64,000 nucleotides of DNA from Leptospira sanjuanensis (lineage in GTDB: Bacteria > Spirochaetota > Leptospiria > Leptospirales > Leptospiraceae): the NCBI RefSeq assembly GCF_022267325.1, contig NZ_JAIZBG010000001.1:792001-856000 (forward strand), in the 5' to 3' direction. Every line of letters begins with the position of its first letter. Within the stretch, counting starts at the first letter, position 1. Below, in pieces: positions 8,366 to 18,159 of the stretch. Below the pieces are notes generated by a model. That model had not been told where the DNA came from, did no database searches, and was given only the letters and a program-made list of their open reading frames with translations. Made by a program: the position numbers and the translations under genes.

Positions 8366-9133
8366 ATGGAAGAAAAAGTCAGTTTTTTTATTTGGAGCGA
8401 TTTCGCCGCGTATGTCGGCATATCCTTTTCTACCAAGAGGCACAATCATTTTTATCATCAATTCTGTTTTACATCCGAGAAGTCTTTTCTGCTAAAAGGA
8501 AAGAGCGGAGAAAATTTTGAATCAAACGCGGCCCTTATCCCATCGGGTATAAGTCACGAGACGACATTCGGTAATAAAAAGTTTACGATATTGTTAGTGG
8601 ACCCGCTTGTTTTCGAAATTTCTAATACGATTCTCCATGCATTGAATTCCGGATTCCCCGCAATTGATTTAAGCGAATTATTTTCTTCGGAAGATATAAC
8701 GTTGATTGAGAATAATTTGAAATCACAGCAAAACGATGCGAGGGAAAATATTATCGGTCTATTGCGATCTAAAGTAGGGACCGATAACGCGAAAACGATC
8801 GATTCCAGAATCGAAAAAATCCTGCCTTCTTTGCGCACAGAAATGGACGAACTTTCGTTATCGGAAGTGGCAAATTTCGCACAGTTATCTCCAAGCCGAT
8901 TTCGACATCTTTTCAAGGAAGAAACGGGAATTTCCTTTTCGAGTTATAAACTCTGGTTGAAAACTCAAAAAGCGGTTCGATTGCTGATTACGAATAAAGA
9001 TATCATAAATGCCGCACATGCGGGAGGTTTTTTCGATCAGCCGCATTTCAGCAGGATTTTAAAAAGGTCCTTTGGACTGAGTCCTCTGGAAATGAAAAAA
9101 AATCCGCATTTCGAATTAAAAATTTTTTCCTAA
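8366..9133 (+). CDS. AraC-family transcriptional regulator
   Basis: The 255-residue protein has an N-terminal cupin-like sensing part (HNHFYHQFCF near 25, ALIPSGISHE near 57-66) and a C-terminal double helix-turn-helix. The latter includes LSLSEVANFAQLSPSRFRHL, FKEETGISF and the second-helix signature AGGFFDQPHFSRILKRSFG, typical of AraC/XylS. The ATG at 8366 follows AAGGATACG, better than an in-frame TTG at 8345. It precedes the MBL hydrolase, DUF3703 and YeiH-type genes in the same direction and is their most likely regulator. Confidence 0.88.
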   Translation: MEEKVSFFIWSDFAAYVGISFSTKRHNHFYHQFCFTSEKSFLLKGKSGENFESNAALIPSGISHETTFGNKKFTILLVDPLVFEISNTILHALNSGFPAIDLSELFSSEDITLIENNLKSQQNDARENIIGLLRSKVGTDNAKTIDSRIEKILPSLRTEMDELSLSEVANFAQLSPSRFRHLFKEETGISFSSYKLWLKTQKAVRLLITNKDIINAAHAGGFFDQPHFSRILKRSFGLSPLEMKKNPHFELKIFS

Positions 9134-9211
9134 TAGCCCCTATATACAAGAGTTCTTTAACGATTTCGGGTAAATTTCTTTCAGTTTTGGAAGGGGATTG
9201 GGAATCGTTAA

Positions 9212-10204
9212 ATGAAAATTAAATATTTATTCATCGGCTTGTTATCTGCCGTATTGCTTTTTGGCGCTTTTTTAGCTGTCAAACTTTATAAACTCAAACA
9301 ATCGGTTCTGGCGTTCGAGAATAAATGGGAAAAACGCGAAATCATTAAACAGAAACGGATCAGTTTTACGGAAACGTTAACCGTATTACCGCTCGTGAAT
9401 TGGCATAAAAGCGACTCGGCTCTCAAGTCGGAAATGGGTGTTTCATATCTGATTCAAACGGATCAAGAAACGATTCTTTTCGATCTTGGACAAAACAAAG
9501 ATCAGGAATCTCCTTCACCTTTGGAATGGAATATGAAACTTTTACGGGTTACGCTTGAAAAAATCGATACGATTTTTCTTTCGCATTCTCATTTCGATCA
9601 CGTAGGAGGGAGAACTTTCGAACGTTTAGGAAGTTTTTCTTTAGGCAATACGCAAGTTTCGCTAAAGGACAAAAAAATCTATTCTCCCGTGGATTTGAAA
9701 TATCCTGATGCAGTCGTTACCACAATCCATGGCCCGCAAGAAATCGGAACGGGGATTGCAAGTCTCGGACCTATCTCGCGAGCCTTGTTCATCGGCAATA
9801 TAGAAGAACAGGCGTTGATCGTGAACGTAAAAGGAAAGGGGTTGGTAATTTTTTCAGGATGTGGACATCAAACATTGTCTAAGATCATTTCACGAACGAA
9901 AGAGTCGTTTGATACTCCCATCTACGGGATCATCGGAGATTTACACTATCCTATTCCCGACGGCCGGATGATTTTTATGGGATTGAATCTTCAGAGTATA
10001 TTCGCTTCCGGAAACGGTCCTCTGGATCAGATCACGGAAGAGGATCTTAACTCGGATATCGAACTTTTGAAAAAAGAAAACATAAAGTTATTCGCTTTAG
10101 GCGGTCACGATTCAAGTGACGCGGTGATTTCTAGGATGGAAAAAATATTCGGAGAAAAGTATAAGCGAGTTATGATCGGAAGTATAATCGAAGTCGCAAA
10201 ATAA
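9212..10204 (+). CDS. Membrane-anchored metallo-beta-lactamase-fold hydrolase
   Basis: The 330-residue product starts with one transmembrane helix (residues 4-24). The MBL metal motif HSHFDHVGG (about 127-135) is preceded by LFDLGQN (about 89-95). A late GGHDSSDA (about 294-301) may supply a further histidine ligand. The overall look is that of COG1237-type hydrolases (the group containing an annotated dihydropterin-related phosphate synthase), but the substrate is unknown. It leads a compact run with the DUF3703 gene (21-bp gap) and the YeiH-type transporter. Confidence 0.82.
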   Translation: MKIKYLFIGLLSAVLLFGAFLAVKLYKLKQSVLAFENKWEKREIIKQKRISFTETLTVLPLVNWHKSDSALKSEMGVSYLIQTDQETILFDLGQNKDQESPSPLEWNMKLLRVTLEKIDTIFLSHSHFDHVGGRTFERLGSFSLGNTQVSLKDKKIYSPVDLKYPDAVVTTIHGPQEIGTGIASLGPISRALFIGNIEEQALIVNVKGKGLVIFSGCGHQTLSKIISRTKESFDTPIYGIIGDLHYPIPDGRMIFMGLNLQSIFASGNGPLDQITEEDLNSDIELLKKENIKLFALGGHDSSDAVISRMEKIFGEKYKRVMIGSIIEVAK

Positions 10205-10225
10205 ACGAAGGGATAAGAATAAACT

Positions 10226-10615
10226 ATGAATTTCAAAATGCCTCAAGAATTCAAAACGGCGTATAAACGAGAACTTGAAAAATACGAAGAGTCTTTATTG
10301 GAGAATGACTTTCAACAAGCCTGGCATTATCTGGAGAGAGCGCATATCATCGGGCAGTATCACCCGGTGTCGCACACGGGGATTCACTTTCGCATGTTAC
10401 TCTTCGGTTTCAAAACGGGGAACGCAAAAGAGATTTTAGGTCAGTCGATCCGAATGAGTGTGGGTTGGATCGGAAGTCTTTTAAATAGAATTCCGGTCGG
10501 AAATACCGGAAGTTCTTCCGTTCCGATCTTTTCGCCTATGCCGATTCCTGCGGATTTACGTTTGCTGTTGAAAGACGCGGATATGGAAAGCAGAGGTTTA
10601 GCGGGACTAAAGTGA
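10226..10615 (+). CDS. DUF3703 family protein
   Basis: The 129-residue product shows the family pattern FKTAYKRELEKYE, AWHYLERAHIIGQYHPV and HTGIHFRML, followed by a hydrophobic stretch GWIGSLLNRIPVGNTG. A close paralogue is encoded at 27292-27690 on the other strand. The histidines (YHPVSHTGIH) could bind metal, but this is not established. The stop overlaps the GTG of the next gene by four bases, so the two are translationally coupled. Confidence 0.85.
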   Translation: MNFKMPQEFKTAYKRELEKYEESLLENDFQQAWHYLERAHIIGQYHPVSHTGIHFRMLLFGFKTGNAKEILGQSIRMSVGWIGSLLNRIPVGNTGSSSVPIFSPMPIPADLRLLLKDADMESRGLAGLK

Positions 10616-11631
10616 TTGATTCCTATTTAAAGAAAGCAAGGGACACGTTTCCGGGACTCGCTTTGATCGCGTTCCTCGGTTTGATTTCGGAAAGTATTAC
10701 CTCCACCTTGAATTTGGGATTCTCTTCAATGTTGATCGGATTGTCGATCGGTGTATTGATTGGCAATTACGTCGGCATTTCAAAAAAGTTTAAGGCAGGA
10801 GTGGACTTTTCGGTGACTTCTTTGATGCGAATGTCCGTAGTTCTGATTGGCTTTCGCATTAGCATAGAGGAATTGATCTCCTTAGGCTTTGCTACCTTTT
10901 TGCTGGATGTTCTTGTAGTTTTTTTCTCGTTGGGTTTTTCATATTGGATTTCCATAAAATATTTTAAATTCGATAAGGACTTTTCGTGTCTGCTTGCGAT
11001 CGGTTCTTCGATCTGCGGAGCGTCGGCCATCGTCGCGGCTTCACCTCTATTAAAAACCGAATCTTTTAAAAGTTCGACGGCGATCAGTGTCGTTACCGTT
11101 TGCGGAACGATCAGTATGATTTTGACGCTCGTATTTGCGAACTACGATATATTCGGAGCGTTGAATCATGACGATATTGGCGTTCTGCTCGGTGCATCGA
11201 TTCAAGAAACGGGTCAAGTCGTAACGGCGGGATATTCGATATCCGTAAACGCAGGTGATAAGGCGGTGATTACGAAATTAGCGAGAATCTTATTGTTGGC
11301 TCCCGTACTGATTCTATTGAATTATTATTTTTTGAAGGACGGAAATTCGACGAATCAAGGTTACAAATCGATCAAAATACCGGGATTCGTGATTTTGTTT
11401 TTGCTCGTCGTTCTTTCCAGTGCGACCGAAATCGTATCTCACGATGCGAGAACTAAGTTATCGGGACTCGGTACATTTTTATTGTTATGTGGAATGATCG
11501 GAGTCGGATTCAATTCCAATTTAATCCGAATTGTTCGTTTGGGGTTTAAGCCGATTTACGCGGGACTTCTCATTTCGGGATTTATGATATCCGTAAGTAT
11601 CGCGCTTATCTTTCTTTTTAAAACGATTTGA
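10612..11631 (+). CDS. YeiH/UPF0324-type membrane transporter (putative anion exporter)
   Basis: The 339-residue, highly hydrophobic protein has about ten helices. It carries UPF0324 signatures: VLIGFRISIEEL (about 74-85), the glycine-rich AIGSSICGASAIVAASP (about 129-145) and ASIQETGQVVTAGYSI (about 195-210). The family is annotated as putative sulfate exporters, with weak experimental support. Translation starts at GTG 10612 inside the stop of the DUF3703 gene (GTGA overlap). Membership in an AraC/MBL/DUF3703 set suggests coordinated export and detoxification of some sulfur compound; that is inference. Confidence 0.85.
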   Translation: MIDSYLKKARDTFPGLALIAFLGLISESITSTLNLGFSSMLIGLSIGVLIGNYVGISKKFKAGVDFSVTSLMRMSVVLIGFRISIEELISLGFATFLLDVLVVFFSLGFSYWISIKYFKFDKDFSCLLAIGSSICGASAIVAASPLLKTESFKSSTAISVVTVCGTISMILTLVFANYDIFGALNHDDIGVLLGASIQETGQVVTAGYSISVNAGDKAVITKLARILLLAPVLILLNYYFLKDGNSTNQGYKSIKIPGFVILFLLVVLSSATEIVSHDARTKLSGLGTFLLLCGMIGVGFNSNLIRIVRLGFKPIYAGLLISGFMISVSIALIFLFKTI

Positions 11632-11783
11632 AGAGGAATATGTAATTCTTTCATAATATGATTTTGAATTATCAATATCCTTTTATTTCTCGGCAAAGTA
11701 GCGCTATTAATATGCGAGAATCAGAATGAACATACTTACAATTTTTATCTTTACAAACAAAAAGGTAATCTAACTTTTAACTT

Positions 11784-12173
11784 ATGATGGCATTCATACA
11801 AAAAATTTCGATGAGCTTTTTGCTTGTTTCGATCATTGTTTTGTCCATCAGTTGTAACTCGATTTGCGAATTTGACGTAACGGATTCTTCCGGTTTTGCA
11901 TATCGGTTCGACGTAACGCCATGTCACGAAACATCCACACCTAAAAGTGAAACGGATTGTGAGTGGGATTCCGGCAGTCTGAATCTTTCCTATAAAGAGA
12001 AGTTTTCGCATTCCTTTGCGACACTTTTTATTCTAAGCTATTATCAATCCTTCATCGATTTCGTATTAAATTCAAACGTTCGAACTGCTTTCCTCACAGG
12101 AAGAAGGCAACTTGCGTTCGCTTTTGATTCCGATTCAATTTTTATCATCAATACAATCCGTATTTTGATTTAG
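11784..12173 (+). CDS. Small cysteine-containing lipoprotein upstream of efflux genes
   Basis: The 129-residue product has a signal peptide ending in a lipobox-like LSISC (about residue 24). Two further cysteines (CHETS, DCEWD) and a weakly hydrophobic middle follow. Its place just before a CzcC-type gene, and the Cys/His pair CHE, recall the small periplasmic proteins encoded in czc clusters (CzcI-like), but similarity is too weak to name. A stem-loop follows directly after the stop. Confidence 0.5.
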   Translation: MMAFIQKISMSFLLVSIIVLSISCNSICEFDVTDSSGFAYRFDVTPCHETSTPKSETDCEWDSGSLNLSYKEKFSHSFATLFILSYYQSFIDFVLNSNVRTAFLTGRRQLAFAFDSDSIFIINTIRILI

Positions 12174-12174
12174 T

Positions 12175-12208
12175 CCACGTTTAAAGTCGTCATTGCTTTA
12201 AAACGTGG
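12175..12208 (+). promoter_or_regulatory. Stem-loop touching the ribosome binding site of the czcC-like gene
   Basis: CCACGTTTAAAG (12175-12186) pairs with CTTTAAAACGTGG (12196-12208) with one bulge. The 3' arm includes the first two bases of the GGAGG (12207-12211) that serves the GTG at 12218. It may be a terminator for the gene before, or a leader structure affecting translation. Confidence 0.45.
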
Positions 12209-12217
12209 AGGTTTATC

Positions 12218-13848
<1,631 letters not shown>

Positions 13849-13905
13849 GATGAACGTTATAAACGGTATTGCACTCAAAAAAAAGAACTACGTAAGGATC
13901 ATAAA

Positions 13906-15885
13906 ATGAATCATAAAAGAAACAATCAAGGTGGTGGTGGATCGGATTCCTGTTGTTCTCCGGGATTGCAATCGGAAATAAAAAACGACCGGAATCCTTC
14001 CGAATCGGAGAAGTCCTCCGAAAGTTCATTCCGGATGTTTCTACCTGTAACGGTGTCGTTTGTTCTTTTGATCCTCGGAATTACATTTGACGCTTATTTT
14101 TCTGAGAGCTTCTTTCGCGGATGGGTTCGACTCGGTTTTTATTTTTTAGCGTATTTGCCCGTTGGATTTCCGGTGATCAAAGAAGCTTTTGAAAATTTGA
14201 TTCGAGGAGAAGTTTTCACGGAATTCTTTCTAATGAGCATCGCTACGATTGGAGCGTTCTATTTGGAGGAATATCCAGAAGGTGTCGCGGTTATGTTGTT
14301 CTATTCGATCGGAGAGGTTTTTCAGAACCTATCCGTTCAAAGAGCAAAATTGAATATTAAGAATTTATTGGATCAAAGGCCCGATCGGGTATTCGTCGTA
14401 CAACGAAACGAAACCTTTGAAAAAAAAGCCTCGGACGCCTTGATCGGAGAAATCATTCAGCTGAAGCCAGGTGAAAAATTGGCCTTGGACGGAGAACTTT
14501 TATCGGATTCCGCAAACTTTAATACAGCGGCTCTAACTGGTGAAAGTAAACCGGATATGAAACGTAAAGGTCAGATCGTACTTGCGGGAATGATCAATCT
14601 TACTTCAGTTATCGAAGTCAAGATAACGACCGCGTATCAGAACAGCAAGCTCTCAAAAATTTTAGCTCTTATGGAAGAGGCAACGACTCAGAAAGCGCCT
14701 ACCGAAACGTTCATTCGAAAGTTTGCAAAAATTTACACTCCGATCGTGGTGTTTCTTGCGATCGGGATCTGCATCCTTCCGTATTTCGTAACGAATCATT
14801 ATGTGTTCAATGTTTGGTTTTATAGAGCCTTGATTTTTTTGGTGATTTCTTGTCCGTGCGCGCTCGTAATTTCGATTCCCTTAGGATATTTCGGAGGAAT
14901 CGGAGCCGCATCCAAAAACGGGATTCTGGTCAAGGGTTCCAATTACTTGGATGTGATGGCGACCGTTCAGAACGTAGTCATGGATAAAACGGGAACCTTA
15001 ACGGAAGGAATCTTCGAAGTTCAGGAAGCGCGCTTTCAACCTCAATTTGAAAGAAAGAAAATTCTGGATTATCTCAATCTAATCGAAAGTAAGTCCACAC
15101 ATCCAGTAGCTACCGCCATCCATAATTACGCGGGAAACATCGATCGGGATTTGATTCTGGAAAATGTGGAGGAGGTTCCCGGTTTCGGAATGAAAGCGCG
15201 CGTGGATGGAAAGGAAGTTTTGATCGGAAATTTCAAATTTCTGAATCGAAACGGAATCGAATATGATATCGATCCGGCGGAATTCGTAAATACCACGATT
15301 GCCGTATCCGTTGATGGAAAGTTTGCAGGTTATGTAGTTATTTCCGATAAAATTAAGGAAGATTCCAGGAAAGCCATTGAAGAATTGAATTTTTTGAATA
15401 TACGAACTATAATATTAAGCGGAGATAAACTTTCAGTAGTGAGGTCCGTCGCCGAATCCATAGGAGTAAGGGAATATTTCGGAGATCTTTTACCCGAAGA
15501 TAAGGTTGAAAAGGTGAAAGAGTTTAAATCTAAAAACGAATCGGTGGCCTTTGTCGGAGACGGAGTCAACGATGCTCCGGTTGCGGCCGTGAGCGACGCG
15601 GGAATTGCGATGGGCGGTCTTGGAAGCGATGCCACTATTGAAGTTGCAGATATCGTAATTCAAGACGATAAGCCGACCAAAATCCCGATGATTATAAAAA
15701 TCGGGAAAGAGACTCAAAAGATTGTTTGGCAGAACATTTCTCTTACATTCTCAGTAAAATTATTAGTTCTGATTTTAGGAGCCGGAGGAATTGCCACTAT
15801 GTGGGAGGCCGTTTTTGCAGACGTAGGAGTTTCTTTCTTGGCGATTTTAAACTCCATTCGGATTCAAAGAAAAAAATTTTCTTAA
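13906..15885 (+). CDS. Heavy-metal-translocating P-type ATPase (CadA/ZntA type)
   Basis: The 659-residue protein has the P1B set: TGES (about 206-209), the membrane metal site SCPCALV (about 314-320), phosphorylation motif DKTGT (about 352-356), HP dipeptide in STHPVA (about 392) and GDGVNDAP (about 549-556). The CPC motif indicates export of soft divalent metals (Zn, Cd, Pb) or monovalent Cu/Ag; the general layout is closest to Zn/Cd types. The usual N-terminal heavy-metal-associated domain is absent and replaced by a short Gly/Ser stretch with a CC pair (DSCCSP). It appears intact beside a decayed czc operon and may be the surviving metal exporter of the island. Confidence 0.9.
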   Translation: MNHKRNNQGGGGSDSCCSPGLQSEIKNDRNPSESEKSSESSFRMFLPVTVSFVLLILGITFDAYFSESFFRGWVRLGFYFLAYLPVGFPVIKEAFENLIRGEVFTEFFLMSIATIGAFYLEEYPEGVAVMLFYSIGEVFQNLSVQRAKLNIKNLLDQRPDRVFVVQRNETFEKKASDALIGEIIQLKPGEKLALDGELLSDSANFNTAALTGESKPDMKRKGQIVLAGMINLTSVIEVKITTAYQNSKLSKILALMEEATTQKAPTETFIRKFAKIYTPIVVFLAIGICILPYFVTNHYVFNVWFYRALIFLVISCPCALVISIPLGYFGGIGAASKNGILVKGSNYLDVMATVQNVVMDKTGTLTEGIFEVQEARFQPQFERKKILDYLNLIESKSTHPVATAIHNYAGNIDRDLILENVEEVPGFGMKARVDGKEVLIGNFKFLNRNGIEYDIDPAEFVNTTIAVSVDGKFAGYVVISDKIKEDSRKAIEELNFLNIRTIILSGDKLSVVRSVAESIGVREYFGDLLPEDKVEKVKEFKSKNESVAFVGDGVNDAPVAAVSDAGIAMGGLGSDATIEVADIVIQDDKPTKIPMIIKIGKETQKIVWQNISLTFSVKLLVLILGAGGIATMWEAVFADVGVSFLAILNSIRIQRKKFS

Positions 15886-15896
15886 ACCCGAATGGA
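15853..15896. terminator. Long hairpin between convergent genes
   Basis: TCCATTCGG (15853-15861) pairs with CCGAATGGA (15888-15896); inside, AAGAAAA pairs with TTTTCTT. It spans the last codons of the ATPase gene and lies before the end of the convergent DsrE gene, so it can serve both directions. Confidence 0.55.
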
Positions 15897-15928
15897 ATTG
15901 GATACCTAGCTTAACCAATTGCTTCGTA

Positions 15929-16249
15929 TTAAAAGCTGAGTATCTTATCGCTGGATTCTATGATCTCGTATAGATCCGCCAAGTTGGAATAACGACAAGA
16001 TTCTCCGCCGTTTGTTTCTCTGAGATCTAAACAGGTTCCGCATGCTAAAATTTCTCCGTTTCCGACTCGAAAGGAATCTATCTGTTCTTCGACTTTAAAT
16101 TTTTCGGACTTCAGTTTAACAACTTCGACTCCTGCGCCTAAAAGAAAGATTCTTACGGAGTCTCCCTTTTTCAACGCGTGATTGCCGATTCGAAATGCGT
16201 TATATACCGTTTCCGGTTCCACGGAATAAATGACGATGCCGAGTTTCAT
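15929..16249 (-). CDS. DsrE/DsrF-like sulfur-relay protein
   Basis: The 106-residue protein has the DsrE fold pattern: KLGIVIYSVEPETVYNAFRI at the N-terminus, RIFLLGAGVE (about 33-42), and a conserved ILACGTCLDLR (about 67-77). The two cysteines, in CGTC spacing, are the likely persulfide-carrying residues. A final segment resembles YSNLADLYEIIESSDKILSF of single-domain DsrE proteins. It is the last gene of an operon with the SQR-like flavoprotein (24-bp gap) and ArsR-rhodanese regulator, which points to handling of sulfane sulfur in the cytoplasm. Confidence 0.82.
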   Translation of the reverse strand: MKLGIVIYSVEPETVYNAFRIGNHALKKGDSVRIFLLGAGVEVVKLKSEKFKVEEQIDSFRVGNGEILACGTCLDLRETNGGESCRYSNLADLYEIIESSDKILSF

Positions 16250-16273
16250 AGAAGATTCTCCTTCATATTTTGT

Positions 16274-17404
16274 TTAAACCCAATGCCACAACCACCACTT
16301 CTCGAAGAGAACCTTTCCCCAGTGCCAGAGAAAAGAAGGTGCGCGGAGTTGTACGCCTGGCCCAGTCTCGGAATAAAATTTTCCCTGAGCAAAACCCGCT
16401 TTTCCGTCTCCCACTTCCAAAAAACAACTTCCTTCACCTTGAAAAATGCTCTGCGGAGTTCGATGATTCAGTTCATCAGAAATTCTGGATGCAACGACTT
16501 CGGCTTGAGCATGTGCGAAGACTCCGGCCTTAGGGAGAGGTTTCCCGGATGGTAAAGGAATTGACGTAACGTCTCCAATTGCGTAAACGTTCGGAAGTGA
16601 CGTTAGTAAGGTATTTGCATTTACCTTTACCCAACCGATTTCGGAAACAATCGGCGAGTTCTTCAAGAAAGAAGGAGGTGTGTGAGCAGGAACTCCGAGA
16701 AGCAACTCAAACTTTAAGGATTCTCCATCGGTAAAGATCAGTTCTTTACTTTGCGAATCTATCCTTCCTACCGTTTTACGATTATGGTATTCAATTCCAT
16801 TTCGTTTTAACATTTCAACCAGTTGAATACCTGCTTCCGGTCCGCCTGCAGACATCGGCATTTCTTCGGGCGTTACGATTTCCACAGTGATCTTTCTTTT
16901 TTGTTTCAGGAACATGGATCGAACGAGTAGGGCTATTTCATAAGGAGCCGCCGGACATTTAAACGGAGTTGAGGAAATCATCACCGTTACCTTATTGAAT
17001 TGAGAAGAAAGCAGTTGCTCTTTTGCCTTCATCACACCTTCCAAGGAATAAAGGTTGAAAGCGTTCTCCTGAAAGCCTGGAATTTTATCTGGATTTAACT
17101 CAGAACCCGGTGATAGTATCAGAAAATCATAATGAATTTCCTTCGAATCCGTTTTTACGATTTTTCGTTCCCAGTTGATAGATTGCACCGATTCGGAAAT
17201 GAGATTTACTCCCTTAGGGCGGATCTTTTTTTGAAAGTTCTCGGGGGATCGTTTCCCCACTAAGGCCCAAATTAGGGACGGGGCGAACGTATGCACGTCG
17301 GAACGATCGATCATTACGATCTCTGCATTGCGGTTCTTTTTTCGCAACTCTCTTGCAACTACAATGCCTCCGACTCCGGCGCCGACAATTACTATGCGTT
17401 TCAT
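16274..17404 (-). CDS. SQR/FccB-like FAD-dependent oxidoreductase
   Basis: The 376-residue protein has an N-terminal FAD-binding motif GAGVGGIVVARELR (about 8-21) and a second dinucleotide region ending in YAIGDVTSIPLPSGKPLPKAG (about 281-301). Two cysteines sit where sulfide:quinone oxidoreductases carry their redox pair: FKCPAAPYE (about 148-156) and GSCFLEVG (about 334-341). The aromatic C-terminus (WWLWHW) could bind the membrane. The likely role is oxidation of sulfide or persulfide with electrons passed to quinone. Its ATG lies one base after the stop of the ArsR-rhodanese gene, with GGAGACA as ribosome binding site. A plain NADH dehydrogenase-like function is possible but less likely. 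Confidence 0.8.
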   Translation of the reverse strand: MKRIVIVGAGVGGIVVARELRKKNRNAEIVMIDRSDVHTFAPSLIWALVGKRSPENFQKKIRPKGVNLISESVQSINWERKIVKTDSKEIHYDFLILSPGSELNPDKIPGFQENAFNLYSLEGVMKAKEQLLSSQFNKVTVMISSTPFKCPAAPYEIALLVRSMFLKQKRKITVEIVTPEEMPMSAGGPEAGIQLVEMLKRNGIEYHNRKTVGRIDSQSKELIFTDGESLKFELLLGVPAHTPPSFLKNSPIVSEIGWVKVNANTLLTSLPNVYAIGDVTSIPLPSGKPLPKAGVFAHAQAEVVASRISDELNHRTPQSIFQGEGSCFLEVGDGKAGFAQGKFYSETGPGVQLRAPSFLWHWGKVLFEKWWLWHWV

Positions 17405-17405
17405 A

Positions 17406-18086
17406 TCAGTTGTCTCCTTGTTTTGTTAAACGAATTCCTTGATTCAAAAATTCCAGAGGACCGTCTCCGATCCGATATGCATCCAAGCCTTTTTTTCGAA
17501 GGATTTCCACGGCTTCTTTCGATAAAACGCAGTATTTTCCTCGGCAATAGGCAATGATCTTTTTGCGTTTGGGAAGTTGGTCGAGTTTGGATTTGAGATC
17601 GCCAAGTGGAATGGAGAGCGAACCGGGCACATGTCCTGCGTTATATTCGTTTTCTGGGCGCACATCGACGAGAATGACGTCTTTGGAGAGAACTTGTTTT
17701 AGAAAATCTTTATAATCGAGTTCGTTTAATTCTCTCTCTCCGTCAAAGAAAGAATCCATTTCCATCTTGATTTCCGCGTTGAATTCGGCTCCTGCCAATG
17801 AAATCGTATTGAAGATTTCAAGCCCCGCTTGTTCGATTCGGTAATAGATATTCCTGCCTTCTTTTCGATCCCGCACAAGTCTGGTTTCCTTTAAAATTTG
17901 AAGGTGATGCGAGGTTGCCGCCACGCTCATGCCGATTTCTTTGGATAGAAGTTCTACGTTTTTTTCCGCTTGGATCAAAAGATCCAGTAGCTCGATCCGT
18001 TTTGGATCGGAAAGCGCCTTTCCATACTTTGCCAGATTGGAGTAGATGAAGTTCTTGAATTCACGGCCGGTTTTTTCTGGTTTCAT
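17406..18086 (-). CDS. ArsR-family regulator fused to a rhodanese domain
   Basis: The 226-residue protein joins an ArsR winged helix (about 1-100, recognition region SVAATSHHLQILKETRLVRD and wing EGRNIYYRI) to a rhodanese domain (about 125-220). The latter has VDVRPENEYNAGHVPGS and the active loop CRGKYC. The first cysteine of the loop is the sulfur-accepting residue in active rhodaneses. The fusion likely senses or transfers persulfide and controls the operon it heads. A 32-bp palindrome lies directly upstream of its ribosome binding site (GAGGG), overlapping the predicted -10, which fits autorepression. Confidence 0.88.
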   Translation of the reverse strand: MKPEKTGREFKNFIYSNLAKYGKALSDPKRIELLDLLIQAEKNVELLSKEIGMSVAATSHHLQILKETRLVRDRKEGRNIYYRIEQAGLEIFNTISLAGAEFNAEIKMEMDSFFDGERELNELDYKDFLKQVLSKDVILVDVRPENEYNAGHVPGSLSIPLGDLKSKLDQLPKRKKIIAYCRGKYCVLSKEAVEILRKKGLDAYRIGDGPLEFLNQGIRLTKQGDN

Positions 18087-18092
18087 ATTCCC

Positions 18093-18153
18093 TCAAATAT
18101 TCAAATATATATTTGAATATTTGATTGACAATGTCAACACTTTTTATTAAAAT
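18093..18153. promoter_or_regulatory. Divergent promoter region with 32-bp perfect palindrome operator
   Basis: Positions 18093-18108 (TCAAATAT twice) and 18109-18124 (ATATTTGA twice) form a perfect 32-bp palindrome. Minus-strand promoter: -35 TTGACA (18137-18132), 17-bp spacer, -10 AAATAT inside the palindrome, driving the ArsR-rhodanese operon. Plus-strand promoter: -35 TTGACA (18125-18130), 17-bp spacer, -10 TAAAAT (18148-18153), which would start transcripts at about the ATG 18160 of the methyltransferase gene. The two -35 boxes overlap in TTGACAATGTCAA. Confidence 0.75.
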
Positions 18154-18159
18154 GGGGGC

